Positions 56,970 through 64,000 of a DNA stretch of 64,000 nt are shown here, in pieces. Source of the stretch: an uncultured Erythrobacter sp. (GTDB lineage: Bacteria > Pseudomonadota > Alphaproteobacteria > Sphingomonadales > Sphingomonadaceae); the NCBI GenBank assembly GCA_947495695.1, contig CANLZP010000003.1, positions 124,001 through 188,000 of the forward strand. The letters run 5' to 3'. The notes below the pieces were generated by a model. The model made no database searches and was not told where the DNA came from. It saw only the letters and a program-made list of their open reading frames with translations. How positions within the stretch are numbered: position 1 is the first letter of the stretch; the number at the start of each line of letters is the position of its first letter. The position numbers and the translations under genes were made by a program.

Positions 56970-57931
56970 AGTGGTTCTTACGCATATTGGGCATCATCTT
57001 TGCGGTCATTTTCATCGCTCTGATCGTGCTTCGCGTGCCGGACACCGACCCGGCTGAAATGCGCGCCAAATACGGCGGTGAGCCATCGCAATTTGTCGAG
57101 CTGTCGGATGGATTGACCGTCCATTTGCGCGACGAAGGTCCGGCCAATGGTAATAGCGATGCACCCGCAATCATCTTGCTGCATGGCTCCAATGCTGACC
57201 TGTCCACCTGGGATGCTTGGGCGCAAGATCTAAAGCGCGATTACCGTGTCATCAGGTTTGACCAGATCGGCCACGGCCTAACCGGACCGGCGATTGATGA
57301 TGAATACTCTCTCGCTTCATTTGGCGCAGATATCACCGAGATTGCCGACCATCTTGAAATCGACCAATTTATTTTGGCGGGCAATTCCATGGGCGGAGGG
57401 ATCGCGATGCATTATGCTATCAACAATCCCGACCGGCTAGATGGCTTGGTCTTGGTGGATGCTGGCGGTGCCCCGATCAAGCGCGAGGGCGGCGGCAATC
57501 TGGCTTTCACCTTGGCGGGCATACCCGGCGTTAATTCGATCCTAGCCACCATGACACCGCGATCGTTGGTTGATCGCAGCTTGCGCCAATCGGTCAGCAA
57601 TCAAGATATCGTAACCGAGCAATTGGTGGACCGTTATTGGGAAATGGCGCGTTATCCCGGAAACAGGGCGGCAACGCTCAAACGCTTCTCTACTCCGCGC
57701 AACGCATTTGATGCTGCTGCGGTTGAGCAAGTTGATGTGCCGACATTGGTGATATGGGGAGAGGAAGATGCCCTGATCCCCTATGAAGCGGCGGGCTGGT
57801 TTATGGAGCATTTGCCCAACGCAACGCTGGCCAATTATCCCGGCATCGGCCATTTGCCGCATGAAGAAGCCGCAGATCAAACCGTCGCGGACCTGCGGGC
57901 ATGGCTGGAAAGCCAGCAAACCAGCGATTAA
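56966..57931 (+). CDS. Membrane-anchored alpha/beta hydrolase
   Basis: A 321 aa hydrolase with an N-terminal TM helix (about 4-24) that would hold the catalytic domain in the periplasm. ILLHGSNADLSTW gives the oxyanion region, LAGNSMGGG the nucleophile (about Ser146), WGEEDALIP the aspartate and GIGHLPHEE the histidine. It overlaps the cytochrome stop by 4 bp (ATGA), so it belongs to the same operon. Substrate unknown. Confidence 0.88.
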   Translation: MKWFLRILGIIFAVIFIALIVLRVPDTDPAEMRAKYGGEPSQFVELSDGLTVHLRDEGPANGNSDAPAIILLHGSNADLSTWDAWAQDLKRDYRVIRFDQIGHGLTGPAIDDEYSLASFGADITEIADHLEIDQFILAGNSMGGGIAMHYAINNPDRLDGLVLVDAGGAPIKREGGGNLAFTLAGIPGVNSILATMTPRSLVDRSLRQSVSNQDIVTEQLVDRYWEMARYPGNRAATLKRFSTPRNAFDAAAVEQVDVPTLVIWGEEDALIPYEAAGWFMEHLPNATLANYPGIGHLPHEEAADQTVADLRAWLESQQTSD

Positions 57932-57949
57932 TCGTGCAACATTGCTGAC

Positions 57950-57973
57950 TCTATTCAGCTAATAGACTGTTTT
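57950..57973 (+). terminator. Possible weak terminator after the beta-helix operon
   Basis: TCTATT at 57950-57955 pairs with AATAGA at 57961-57966 around CAGCT, followed by CTGTTTT. The stem is AT-rich and weak, but the position just after the hydrolase gene suits an operon end. Confidence 0.3.
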
Positions 57974-58020
57974 GAGGCGCTATGCGGCGCGCTTTAAGCG
58001 TTTCAGGGGACACATTCAGC

Positions 58021-58716
58021 GTGCGAAAACTCGGTTTGATAGGGGGTATGAGCTGGGTCTCTACCGGCATGTATTATGACCGGATCAATCGTTTGGTCCA
58101 AAAGCGGTCAAAACCGATGGTCAGCGCTCCCTTGCTGATTGAAAGCCTGGATTTTTCGCAACTTTACGGGCTTCGGGAAGAATCCGATTGGGAGCGAGCA
58201 GGCGAGGTCTTGGGACAAAGCGCCAAGCGGTTGCAAGACGCCGGTGCGCAAGGTCTGATCATCTGCGCAAACTCTATGCACAAAGTGTATAACCAAGTGG
58301 CTGCAGCGGTTGATATTCCTATCATCCACATCGCGGAATGCGTTGGCGAAGCCATGAATGCGGCTGGTTGCGACAGTGCGGCGTTGCTTGGCACGCGCAA
58401 TGTCATGACGGAAAGCTTCTATCGCCGGCGTCTAGTCGCGCACGGCGTGGATCTGTTGCCGCCTGACACCGTCAATGTGAACGCAGTCGACGCAATCATC
58501 TATGACGAGCTGATGGTTGGCAAAGTCACGCGCGAGGCTGAACGCACTATGCGCACCATCATCAACAAGAAGGCGCAGCAGGGCGCAAAAGCCATTGTGT
58601 TGGCCTGCACCGAGCTGGATTTAATTGTGACGGTGGACGCAAATATCCTGCCAGTGTTCGACAGCACCCGCATCCATTGCAAGGCAGCGGCCGATTGGAT
58701 CATGGACGAGGGCTGA
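58021..58716 (+). CDS. Aspartate/glutamate racemase family protein
   Basis: A 231 aa cofactor-independent racemase of the YgeA/RacX branch. It begins RKLGLIGGMSWVSTGMYY; the two catalytic cysteines lie in GLIICANSMHKV (about residue 81) and IVLACTELDLI. GTG 58021 is chosen because it gives the family N-terminus and GGGGA lies about 10 bp upstream; ATG 57982 would add 13 residues. Substrate amino acid uncertain: YgeA is broad-specificity. Confidence 0.88.
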   Translation: MRKLGLIGGMSWVSTGMYYDRINRLVQKRSKPMVSAPLLIESLDFSQLYGLREESDWERAGEVLGQSAKRLQDAGAQGLIICANSMHKVYNQVAAAVDIPIIHIAECVGEAMNAAGCDSAALLGTRNVMTESFYRRRLVAHGVDLLPPDTVNVNAVDAIIYDELMVGKVTREAERTMRTIINKKAQQGAKAIVLACTELDLIVTVDANILPVFDSTRIHCKAAADWIMDEG

Positions 58717-58825
58717 GACGCTCCGTATTTTTCGACCAAACGGGCATTTCTTTCGGGATAGAACCGGTGTTGCCTGATTGTTCCCGTTGTCGCGTCGGTG
58801 GTGCTGGCCTAATCGCTGTTGCAAC

Positions 58826-59986
58826 ATGAACCGCGCACCCTACGCCGCTGATCCCACCGCCTCACGCGGCCGCGAATTTGAAAGCGCGGTTTCGTTAACG
58901 CGCGGCCCTCGCAGCGAATTTCAGCGCGATCGCGACAGAATTATCCACTCGATGAGCTTTCGCCGCCTGCGCTCTAAAACGCAGGTGTTCATCTCGCCCG
59001 AGGGGGATCACTATCGCACCCGGCTGACCCACAGTTTGGAGGTCGCGCAAATTGGACGCGTTATCGCCCGCGCTTTGGGTCTGGACGAAGACCTGACAGA
59101 GGCATTGTGCCTGGCCCATGATCTGGGCCATCCGCCCTTTGGTCACGCTGGAGAGGCCGCCTTGAGCGAGGCGATGCTGCGCCACGGCGGGTTTGATCAC
59201 AACGCCCAATCCATGCGCACAGTGATGCGGCTGGAAAGCCCCTATGCCGGGTATGACGGTTTGAACCTTACCTGGGAGTTGCTGGAAGGCTTGGCCAAGC
59301 ATAATGGGCCGGTCAACACGCCCAGCTGGGCCTTGGCAGAGCTGGACCATGCCTATCCGCTAGAGCTGGGCCAATGGCCCTCTCTCGAAGCGCAGGTGGC
59401 CGCGGTTGCAGACGACATCGCCTATGACAATCACGACATTGACGATGGCTTGCGCGCAGGATTTTTGTCGCTTGATGATCTGATGGAATATGATTTTCTG
59501 GCCGATCAATGGCGTGCGGTGGAAAAACGCCTGCCCGATGCTCCGCGAGAGAGGCAATTGCGCGAGCTGATCCGCGATCAAATCGGATTGATGGTCAATG
59601 ACGTGATCACCCACACAACCCAGAATTGTCAGGGGTTGAAATCTATCCAGGAGGTCCGCGATGCGGGCAAATGCCTGGCCGGATTTTCCCCACCGATGGG
59701 TCTGGCTGAGCGCGGCCTAAAGACCTTCATGTATGACAAATTGTATTACCACCCCGAGCAGGTGAACGCTGCCCAGAAAGCACGCGATGTCGTCTCGAGA
59801 TTGTTTGCCGCCTATTCGCAAGATGCCAAACTGATGCCGGCTGAGTGGCTGGAAGGCCTGCCCGAGGATGAACCTTATCGCAGCCGAAAAATCGCCGATT
59901 TTATCGCAGGGATGAGCGATCGTTTTGCGATTGACCGGTGCCGCGAGATCTATGGCGAAGCGCCGATGGGATTGATCAATGTCTGA
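58826..59986 (+). CDS. dGTPase-like deoxynucleoside triphosphate triphosphohydrolase
   Basis: An HD-domain hydrolase of 386 aa related to Dgt, which splits dNTPs to nucleoside and triphosphate. Metal ligands: RTRLTHSLEV, LAHDLGHPPFGHAGE and VAAVADDIAYDNHDIDD. The N-terminal SRGREFESAVSLTRGPRSEF and SMSFRRLRSKTQVF mark the ~380-400 aa alphaproteobacterial type. ATG 58826 is used. Stop overlaps the next start by 8 bp. Confidence 0.93.
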   Translation: MNRAPYAADPTASRGREFESAVSLTRGPRSEFQRDRDRIIHSMSFRRLRSKTQVFISPEGDHYRTRLTHSLEVAQIGRVIARALGLDEDLTEALCLAHDLGHPPFGHAGEAALSEAMLRHGGFDHNAQSMRTVMRLESPYAGYDGLNLTWELLEGLAKHNGPVNTPSWALAELDHAYPLELGQWPSLEAQVAAVADDIAYDNHDIDDGLRAGFLSLDDLMEYDFLADQWRAVEKRLPDAPRERQLRELIRDQIGLMVNDVITHTTQNCQGLKSIQEVRDAGKCLAGFSPPMGLAERGLKTFMYDKLYYHPEQVNAAQKARDVVSRLFAAYSQDAKLMPAEWLEGLPEDEPYRSRKIADFIAGMSDRFAIDRCREIYGEAPMGLINV

Positions 59987-60665
59987 TGTGTTCCGCATCG
60001 CCTTGGTTGGCGCCACCGGATTGGTGGGGCGCGAGGTGATTAAAGCCTGCATCGGCAAGGACCATATACGGCTGGTGGGAATTGCTCGCCGCGAAACGGC
60101 ATTGCCAGCAGGCGCGAGGATGGAGATGTTCGTCGCGCAACCCGACAAATGGGGCGAGATATTAGAAGCCGTAAAGCCCGATGCCTTGATCTGTGCCTTG
60201 GGGACGACGTGGAAGCGTGCCGGCAAGGACGAGGACGCGTTTCGGGCGGTCGATCAATATCTGGTGCTGGATACAGCGCGCGCGGCTTTGGCAGCAGGTG
60301 TCAAGCGCATGGTGACGGTTAGCTCGGTCAATGCGGACCCCAATGCAAAGCTGTTCTACCCGCGGGTGAAGGGCGAGACCGAACAGCAATTGTCCAAGGT
60401 CGGTTTCAAACGGTTGGATATTCTTCAGGCCGGTTTGTTGATGGGAAGTCGGCAGGAAGATGCGCGTTTGGGCGAGGGGCTGGCCAAGATCATCAGCCCG
60501 ATCTCTGACCTGATGCTGCAAGGTGGATTGCGCAAATTTCGCTCGATTGAAGGACGCACTGTTGCCGAAGGCGCACTGGCTCTGGCCTCGCGCAAGGCGG
60601 CCGGGCGCTTCACTCATGACAATGATATGATCCGCCGTGCTGCGCGCGAATGGCCCAAGGCCTGA
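59979..60665 (+). CDS. NAD(P)-binding oxidoreductase-like protein (HTATIP2-like)
   Basis: A 228 aa extended-SDR-like protein with the Rossmann loop ALVGATGLVGREV, LICALGTTWKRAG and MVTVSSVNADPNAKLFYPRVKG; the YPRVK segment takes the place of YxxxK. Relatives are annotated as HTATIP2 or NAD(P)H-binding proteins of unknown function. Translationally coupled to the dGTPase-like gene. Confidence 0.85.
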   Translation: MSDVFRIALVGATGLVGREVIKACIGKDHIRLVGIARRETALPAGARMEMFVAQPDKWGEILEAVKPDALICALGTTWKRAGKDEDAFRAVDQYLVLDTARAALAAGVKRMVTVSSVNADPNAKLFYPRVKGETEQQLSKVGFKRLDILQAGLLMGSRQEDARLGEGLAKIISPISDLMLQGGLRKFRSIEGRTVAEGALALASRKAAGRFTHDNDMIRRAAREWPKA

Positions 60666-60673
60666 TTGCAGCT

Positions 60674-61663
60674 ATGATCCGTTGGATAACCAGCCTGTTT
60701 GCCTTGTGGACCGTGCTGGGAACGGCTTGGGCGTGGTTTGTGCCTGCCCACTTTATCTGGGTGGTTGACGGCACCTTCCAACCGTTTGGACAATCGCTGG
60801 TCAGCGTCTTATTGGGCGTGGTCATGCTGGGCATGGGGCTGACATTGTCTCCGCAAGATTTCAAACGAGTGCTGACGATGCCGCGATGCATTGGCGCAGG
60901 GGTCGCTTTGCAGTTCACCGTTATGCCGCTGGCAGGGATTGTCTTTGCAACCCTGTTTTCACTGGAGCCCGGTCTGGCGGTTGGCCTAATCCTGGTATCT
61001 TGCTGTCCGGGCGGAACCGCCTCCAATGTGGTGGCGTATCTGGCCCGGGCAAACTTGGCCTTGTCGGTCAGCATGACCATGGTCTCCACCCTGATCGCAG
61101 TTATCGCGACACCTTTGTTGACCGGCTGGTTGGCTGGCGTTTTTGTCGAGATTGACCGCTGGGCGTTGTTTCGCGGCATGATCATGGTGGTGTTGGTGCC
61201 GGTGATCGCAGGCGTGGTGCTCAATCGCTTGCTGCCGCGCGCAACGGCGAAAATTTCCACCATTTCACCGCTGGTATCGGTGTTTGGCGTGGTGCTGATT
61301 GTGGGCGGGATCATTGCCAACTCAAAGCCTTTGATCATGGAGCATGCAGGCGTTCTGCTGTTGGCCTTGCTGATGCTCCATCTCACCGGATTTGGACTTG
61401 GCTATGTGATCACGCATATGCTTGGGTTTGACGAAGCGGAACAGCGCACCTGCGCGATCGAGGTAGGCATGCAGAACAGCGGTCTGGGGTCTTCGCTGGC
61501 CTCGTCCCCTTCATTCGCCGCGCAATTCGCAACCCCTATGCAGGCGGCCCTGGCCCCTGTTCCAAGCGCGGTTTCCGCGGTCTATCACGTGGTCATCGGC
61601 AGCCTGCTTGCAGCATGGTGGCGCCGGTCATCATCAGACGAAACTTCAGGAGAAGACACATGA
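60674..61663 (+). CDS. Bile acid:sodium symporter (BASS) family transporter
   Basis: A 329 aa inner-membrane transporter with about ten TM helices. Signature segments are LVSCCPGGTASNVVAYLARA in the first half and CAIEVGMQNSGLGSSLA in the second, the sodium-binding crossover regions of BASS proteins. Substrate in bacteria is often a 2-oxoacid or organic anion. ATG 60674 is preferred; ATG 60650 would overlap the previous gene by 16 bp. The next gene overlaps its stop. Confidence 0.92.
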   Translation: MIRWITSLFALWTVLGTAWAWFVPAHFIWVVDGTFQPFGQSLVSVLLGVVMLGMGLTLSPQDFKRVLTMPRCIGAGVALQFTVMPLAGIVFATLFSLEPGLAVGLILVSCCPGGTASNVVAYLARANLALSVSMTMVSTLIAVIATPLLTGWLAGVFVEIDRWALFRGMIMVVLVPVIAGVVLNRLLPRATAKISTISPLVSVFGVVLIVGGIIANSKPLIMEHAGVLLLALLMLHLTGFGLGYVITHMLGFDEAEQRTCAIEVGMQNSGLGSSLASSPSFAAQFATPMQAALAPVPSAVSAVYHVVIGSLLAAWWRRSSSDETSGEDT

Positions 61664-62112
61664 GCTGGGATGCAGTTTTTGGAGCGACAAACTTTCTGGC
61701 GATGGTGGCATGGGCAGGTTTGATCCTGTTGCCCCGCAAACCAGTGGTCATGGCTACGGCGCTTTACGCAGGCGTCGGGATCTTGTGCTTGACCTATGCC
61801 GTCGGCCTGATTGGTATCGTATCAGGAATGATCGATCCGGTGGGGCCAAACGCTGGGTTGGACTTTGGTAGCATCGAAAGCATCCGTGCTATCTTCGCCT
61901 CTGACGGGGGCGTAGTGGTTGGCTGGGTGCATTATCTGGCATTTGATCTGTTCGTTGGCATCTGGATTGCGCGTGACGCTGACGCAAAGGGCTTTTCGCG
62001 GCTGCTGCAAATACCCATCCTGCTCGCAACTTTGTTTGCGGGTCCATTGGGTTTGGGCATCTGGCTGCTGCTGCGCGAACCGGCAGCAAGGCGTTCGGGC
62101 CGGTTTGAATAG
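61660..62112 (+). CDS. ABA4-like (DUF4281) membrane protein
   Basis: A 150 aa protein with four TM helices (about 8-24, 29-55, 87-105, 112-135) and the ABA4-like FDLFVGIWIARDA motif (about residues 101-113). The plant relative is needed for neoxanthin synthesis; the bacterial role is not established, though carotenoid handling is plausible in this lineage. AGGAGAAG precedes ATG 61660, which overlaps the BASS stop by 4 bp. Confidence 0.82.
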   Translation: MSWDAVFGATNFLAMVAWAGLILLPRKPVVMATALYAGVGILCLTYAVGLIGIVSGMIDPVGPNAGLDFGSIESIRAIFASDGGVVVGWVHYLAFDLFVGIWIARDADAKGFSRLLQIPILLATLFAGPLGLGIWLLLREPAARRSGRFE

Positions 62113-62185
62113 CGCAAAGCGTTGGACCCACGGGCTGCAAAATGCTTAACCTCTGCACCAAGTAAAAAGCGGAGAGATTGTATCC

Positions 62186-63748
62186 ATGCCCAACGGTTCC
62201 CATCACGACTTCATCACCTTTGACGACATTCTAAAGTTTTGGGCGGCCGAGCGGCCCAATACCGTGGCCGTGGAACAGGAAGACAGGGTCACAACTTTTG
62301 CCGAGACCGAGCTGTTGACCCGGCAGCTGATCGCTTTGTTGCAGGCGCATGGCGTTGGCAAAGGGGACCGGATCGCCTGGTTGGGCAAGAATTCTGACCG
62401 GCATTGCTTGCTGTATATGGCAGCAGCGCGGATGGGCGCGGTGATGGTGCCAATCGGCTGGCGGCTGGCTCCGCCTGAAATCGCCTATATCCTCAGCGAT
62501 ACCGAGGCAATACTGGTGTTCGCTGGCGAAGAATTTGTCGACACAGCGCTGCAATTGGCGGGTGAGATACCGTCAAAGCCTGGCGTGATCGAAGCGTCGA
62601 TGGCGGTGCGCGATGCTAGCGCGATGGAGCCCGCAGAGTATGAGCCGCCGCACCAGGATGATCCGGTTCTGCAGCTTTACACCTCGGGCACGACGGGCAA
62701 CCCCAAGGGGGTGCAATTATCGAATGCCAATCTGTTCGTCCTGCGCAACCTTGGCAATGAGGCAGGGGTAGAATGGAACCAGTTCGATCCGGATGATTGT
62801 GTATATTTTGCAATGCCTTGCGCCCATATCGGCGGCACCGGATTGATCAATAACTCCATCGCCAATGGCGTGCGCTGCCGGATTGATGCCGAGTTCACCC
62901 CACTTGGCGCTTTGGAAGCGATTGAAGCAGACGCGACGCATATGTTCATCGTGCCGGCCGCTTTGCAGATGGTGGTTCAGCATCCCAAGGCATCCGACAC
63001 CGACTTCAGCAAGTTGAAATATCTGATGTATGGCGCTGCTCCCATGCCGCTGGAGCTGCTGAAGGAAGCGGTCAAAACCATGCCAAACGCTGGCTTTGTT
63101 CAACTGTATGGGATGACCGAGACCACCGGAACTGTCACCGCATTGGCGCCAGAAGATCATTCGACCGATGGCAACAAACGGATGCGGTCAGCGGGCAGAG
63201 CCGTGCCGGGCGCTGAAATTCAGATCAGAGGACCTGATAATACAGAGCTTCCGCTGGGAGAAATTGGCGAAGTTTGCATCAAATCGCCTTCAAACACTGC
63301 GGGTTATTGGAAACTTGCCGAAGCGACCGCCAGTACAATCGATGCCGAAGGCTGGGTCCATACCGGGGACGCGGCGATCATGGACGAAGATGGCTTTGTC
63401 TACATCCAGGACCGCATCAAAGACATGATCATCAGCGGCGGAGAGAATGTCTACCCAGCCGAGGTCGAGAGCGCGATTTATGGCCATCCAGCGATTGCCG
63501 AGGTGGCGGTTATCGGTATCCCGAGCGAGAAATGGGGCGAGGAGGTAAAAGCCTGCATCGTGTGCAAGCCAGGCCATGACCTCGATCCGAACGAAGTGAT
63601 TGCCTATACTCGCGAGCGGGTTGCCGCTTTCAAGGCGCCCAAAACCATTGATATTATTCCGGAAATGCCGCGCAACGCCTCTGGCAAAATCCTCCGCCGC
63701 CAATTGCGCGATCCCTATTGGGAAGGGCAAGAGCGGCAGGTCAGCTGA
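62186..63748 (+). CDS. Acyl-CoA synthetase (AMP-forming, fatty-acid type)
   Basis: A 520 aa ANL-superfamily ligase that activates a carboxylic acid as acyl-AMP then acyl-CoA. P-loop LYTSGTTGNPKGV (about 165-177), A5 motif LYGMTETTGTV, WVHTGDAA, hinge and A8 DRIKDMIISGGENVYPAEVE, and the catalytic lysine in NASGKILRR. No membrane segment. GGAGAG is well spaced before ATG 62186. Chain-length preference unknown. Confidence 0.93.
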   Translation: MPNGSHHDFITFDDILKFWAAERPNTVAVEQEDRVTTFAETELLTRQLIALLQAHGVGKGDRIAWLGKNSDRHCLLYMAAARMGAVMVPIGWRLAPPEIAYILSDTEAILVFAGEEFVDTALQLAGEIPSKPGVIEASMAVRDASAMEPAEYEPPHQDDPVLQLYTSGTTGNPKGVQLSNANLFVLRNLGNEAGVEWNQFDPDDCVYFAMPCAHIGGTGLINNSIANGVRCRIDAEFTPLGALEAIEADATHMFIVPAALQMVVQHPKASDTDFSKLKYLMYGAAPMPLELLKEAVKTMPNAGFVQLYGMTETTGTVTALAPEDHSTDGNKRMRSAGRAVPGAEIQIRGPDNTELPLGEIGEVCIKSPSNTAGYWKLAEATASTIDAEGWVHTGDAAIMDEDGFVYIQDRIKDMIISGGENVYPAEVESAIYGHPAIAEVAVIGIPSEKWGEEVKACIVCKPGHDLDPNEVIAYTRERVAAFKAPKTIDIIPEMPRNASGKILRRQLRDPYWEGQERQVS

Positions 63749-63749
63749 T

Positions 63750-64000
63750 GTGAAGCGTCACGCGCCTGCAACGCTGCGCAATCGTGTTGCGATTGCAGAT
63801 GTGCTGGCCAAGGAGCTGCCTGAGCAAGGCCAGGTGCTGGAAATCGCCAGCGGATCGGGCGAGCATGCTGTATTCTTTGCAGCATGTTTTCCGCAAATAC
63901 TCTGGCAGCCAAGCGATCCAGACAGCCAAGCGCTTGCCTCGATTGCAGAATATCGGGCCGAATATGCTGGCGCAAATCTGGCCGCACCTGTTGCATTGGA
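63750..64000 (+). CDS. DUF938 SAM-dependent methyltransferase-like protein (3' end outside window)
   Basis: From GTG 63750 the frame reads KRHAPATLRNRVAIADVL then VLEIASGSGEHAVFFA and WQPSDPD, the N-terminal hallmark of DUF938, a class I methyltransferase fold with EIASGSGEH as the SAM loop. It starts one base after the acyl-CoA synthetase stop region (TGATGTG), suggesting coupling. The gene runs off the window after about 83 codons. Function unknown. Confidence 0.8.
   Translation, partial: MKRHAPATLRNRVAIADVLAKELPEQGQVLEIASGSGEHAVFFAACFPQILWQPSDPDSQALASIAEYRAEYAGANLAAPVAL

Overview
The window is a gene-dense stretch of chromosome from an alphaproteobacterium, most likely order Sphingomonadales and plausibly family Erythrobacteraceae. 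The grounds are content and order: serC-serA-hisZ-purA, argH-lipoprotein-lysA, the pckA/ChvI-ChvG/HprK/RapZ/EIIA/HPr cluster, a CcrM-type GANTC methylase beside rnhB, a proton-translocating transhydrogenase with split alpha subunits behind an aa3 oxidase subunit IV, and a NaChBac-type sodium channel. This rests on recognition by eye, not a search. I see no prophage, insertion sequence, CRISPR array or rRNA. The only tRNA I found is tRNA-Val(UAC). No gene-free stretch exceeds 300 bases.

Layout. 1-5.1 kb: serine, histidine-regulatory and purine genes (serC end, serA, hisZ, a Rid protein, purA). 5.1-7.2 kb: an ECF sigma factor with a membrane partner, divergent from a winged-helix regulator. 7.2-11.1 kb (minus): argH, small lipoprotein, lysA and siroheme synthase, tightly coupled. 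11.1-19.1 kb: TlpA-like lipoprotein, tRNA-Val, asparaginase, MDR reductase, truA-fmt, recR, def, rmuC and a DsbB-like membrane protein. 19.1-26.4 kb: rRNA methyltransferase, then a regulatory phosphotransferase set (HPr, EIIA, RapZ, short HprK) running with the ChvG-ChvI two-component system, divergent from pckA; a strong terminator closes pckA. 26.5-31 kb: small envelope genes, a metallopeptidase-like TPR protein, TonB and a hydrolase. 31.1-33.6 kb: two cysteine desulfurases plus a [2Fe-2S] ferredoxin, preceded by a Fur-like palindrome. 34.5-41.7 kb: sodium channel, periplasmic amidohydrolase, parC, a duplicated-domain secreted protein and tRNA nucleotidyltransferase.

41.6-46.2 kb: NUDIX, DUF1285 and GNAT genes, a PQQ-type sugar dehydrogenase divergent from rnhB with start codons in one shared palindrome, and a Ca/Na antiporter. 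46.2-51.5 kb: ccrM with a promoter rich in GANTC sites and a CtrA-like box, a PilZ protein, folP, an SDR and an NtrC-like regulator with an altered GAFTGA loop. 51.7-54.7 kb: aa3 oxidase subunit IV and the three-gene transhydrogenase. 54.7-57.9 kb: an operon of parallel beta-helix protein, diheme cytochrome c and membrane-anchored hydrolase. 57.9-64 kb: amino acid racemase, dGTPase-like protein, an NAD(P)-binding protein, a BASS transporter, an ABA4-like protein, acyl-CoA synthetase and the start of a DUF938 methyltransferase.

How the genes fit together. Much of the window is housekeeping metabolism, but three themes recur: central carbon control (pckA with ChvGI and the phosphotransferase proteins), cell-cycle control (ccrM with GANTC and CtrA signals, next to a c-di-GMP receptor-type PilZ protein), and envelope or redox functions (transhydrogenase, oxidase subunit, DsbB-like and TlpA-like proteins, diheme cytochrome). 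The best candidates for undescribed biology are the beta-helix/diheme cytochrome/hydrolase operon, the minimal DsbB-like protein, the ECF sigma/DUF6768 pair, and several familiar families whose key residues have changed.
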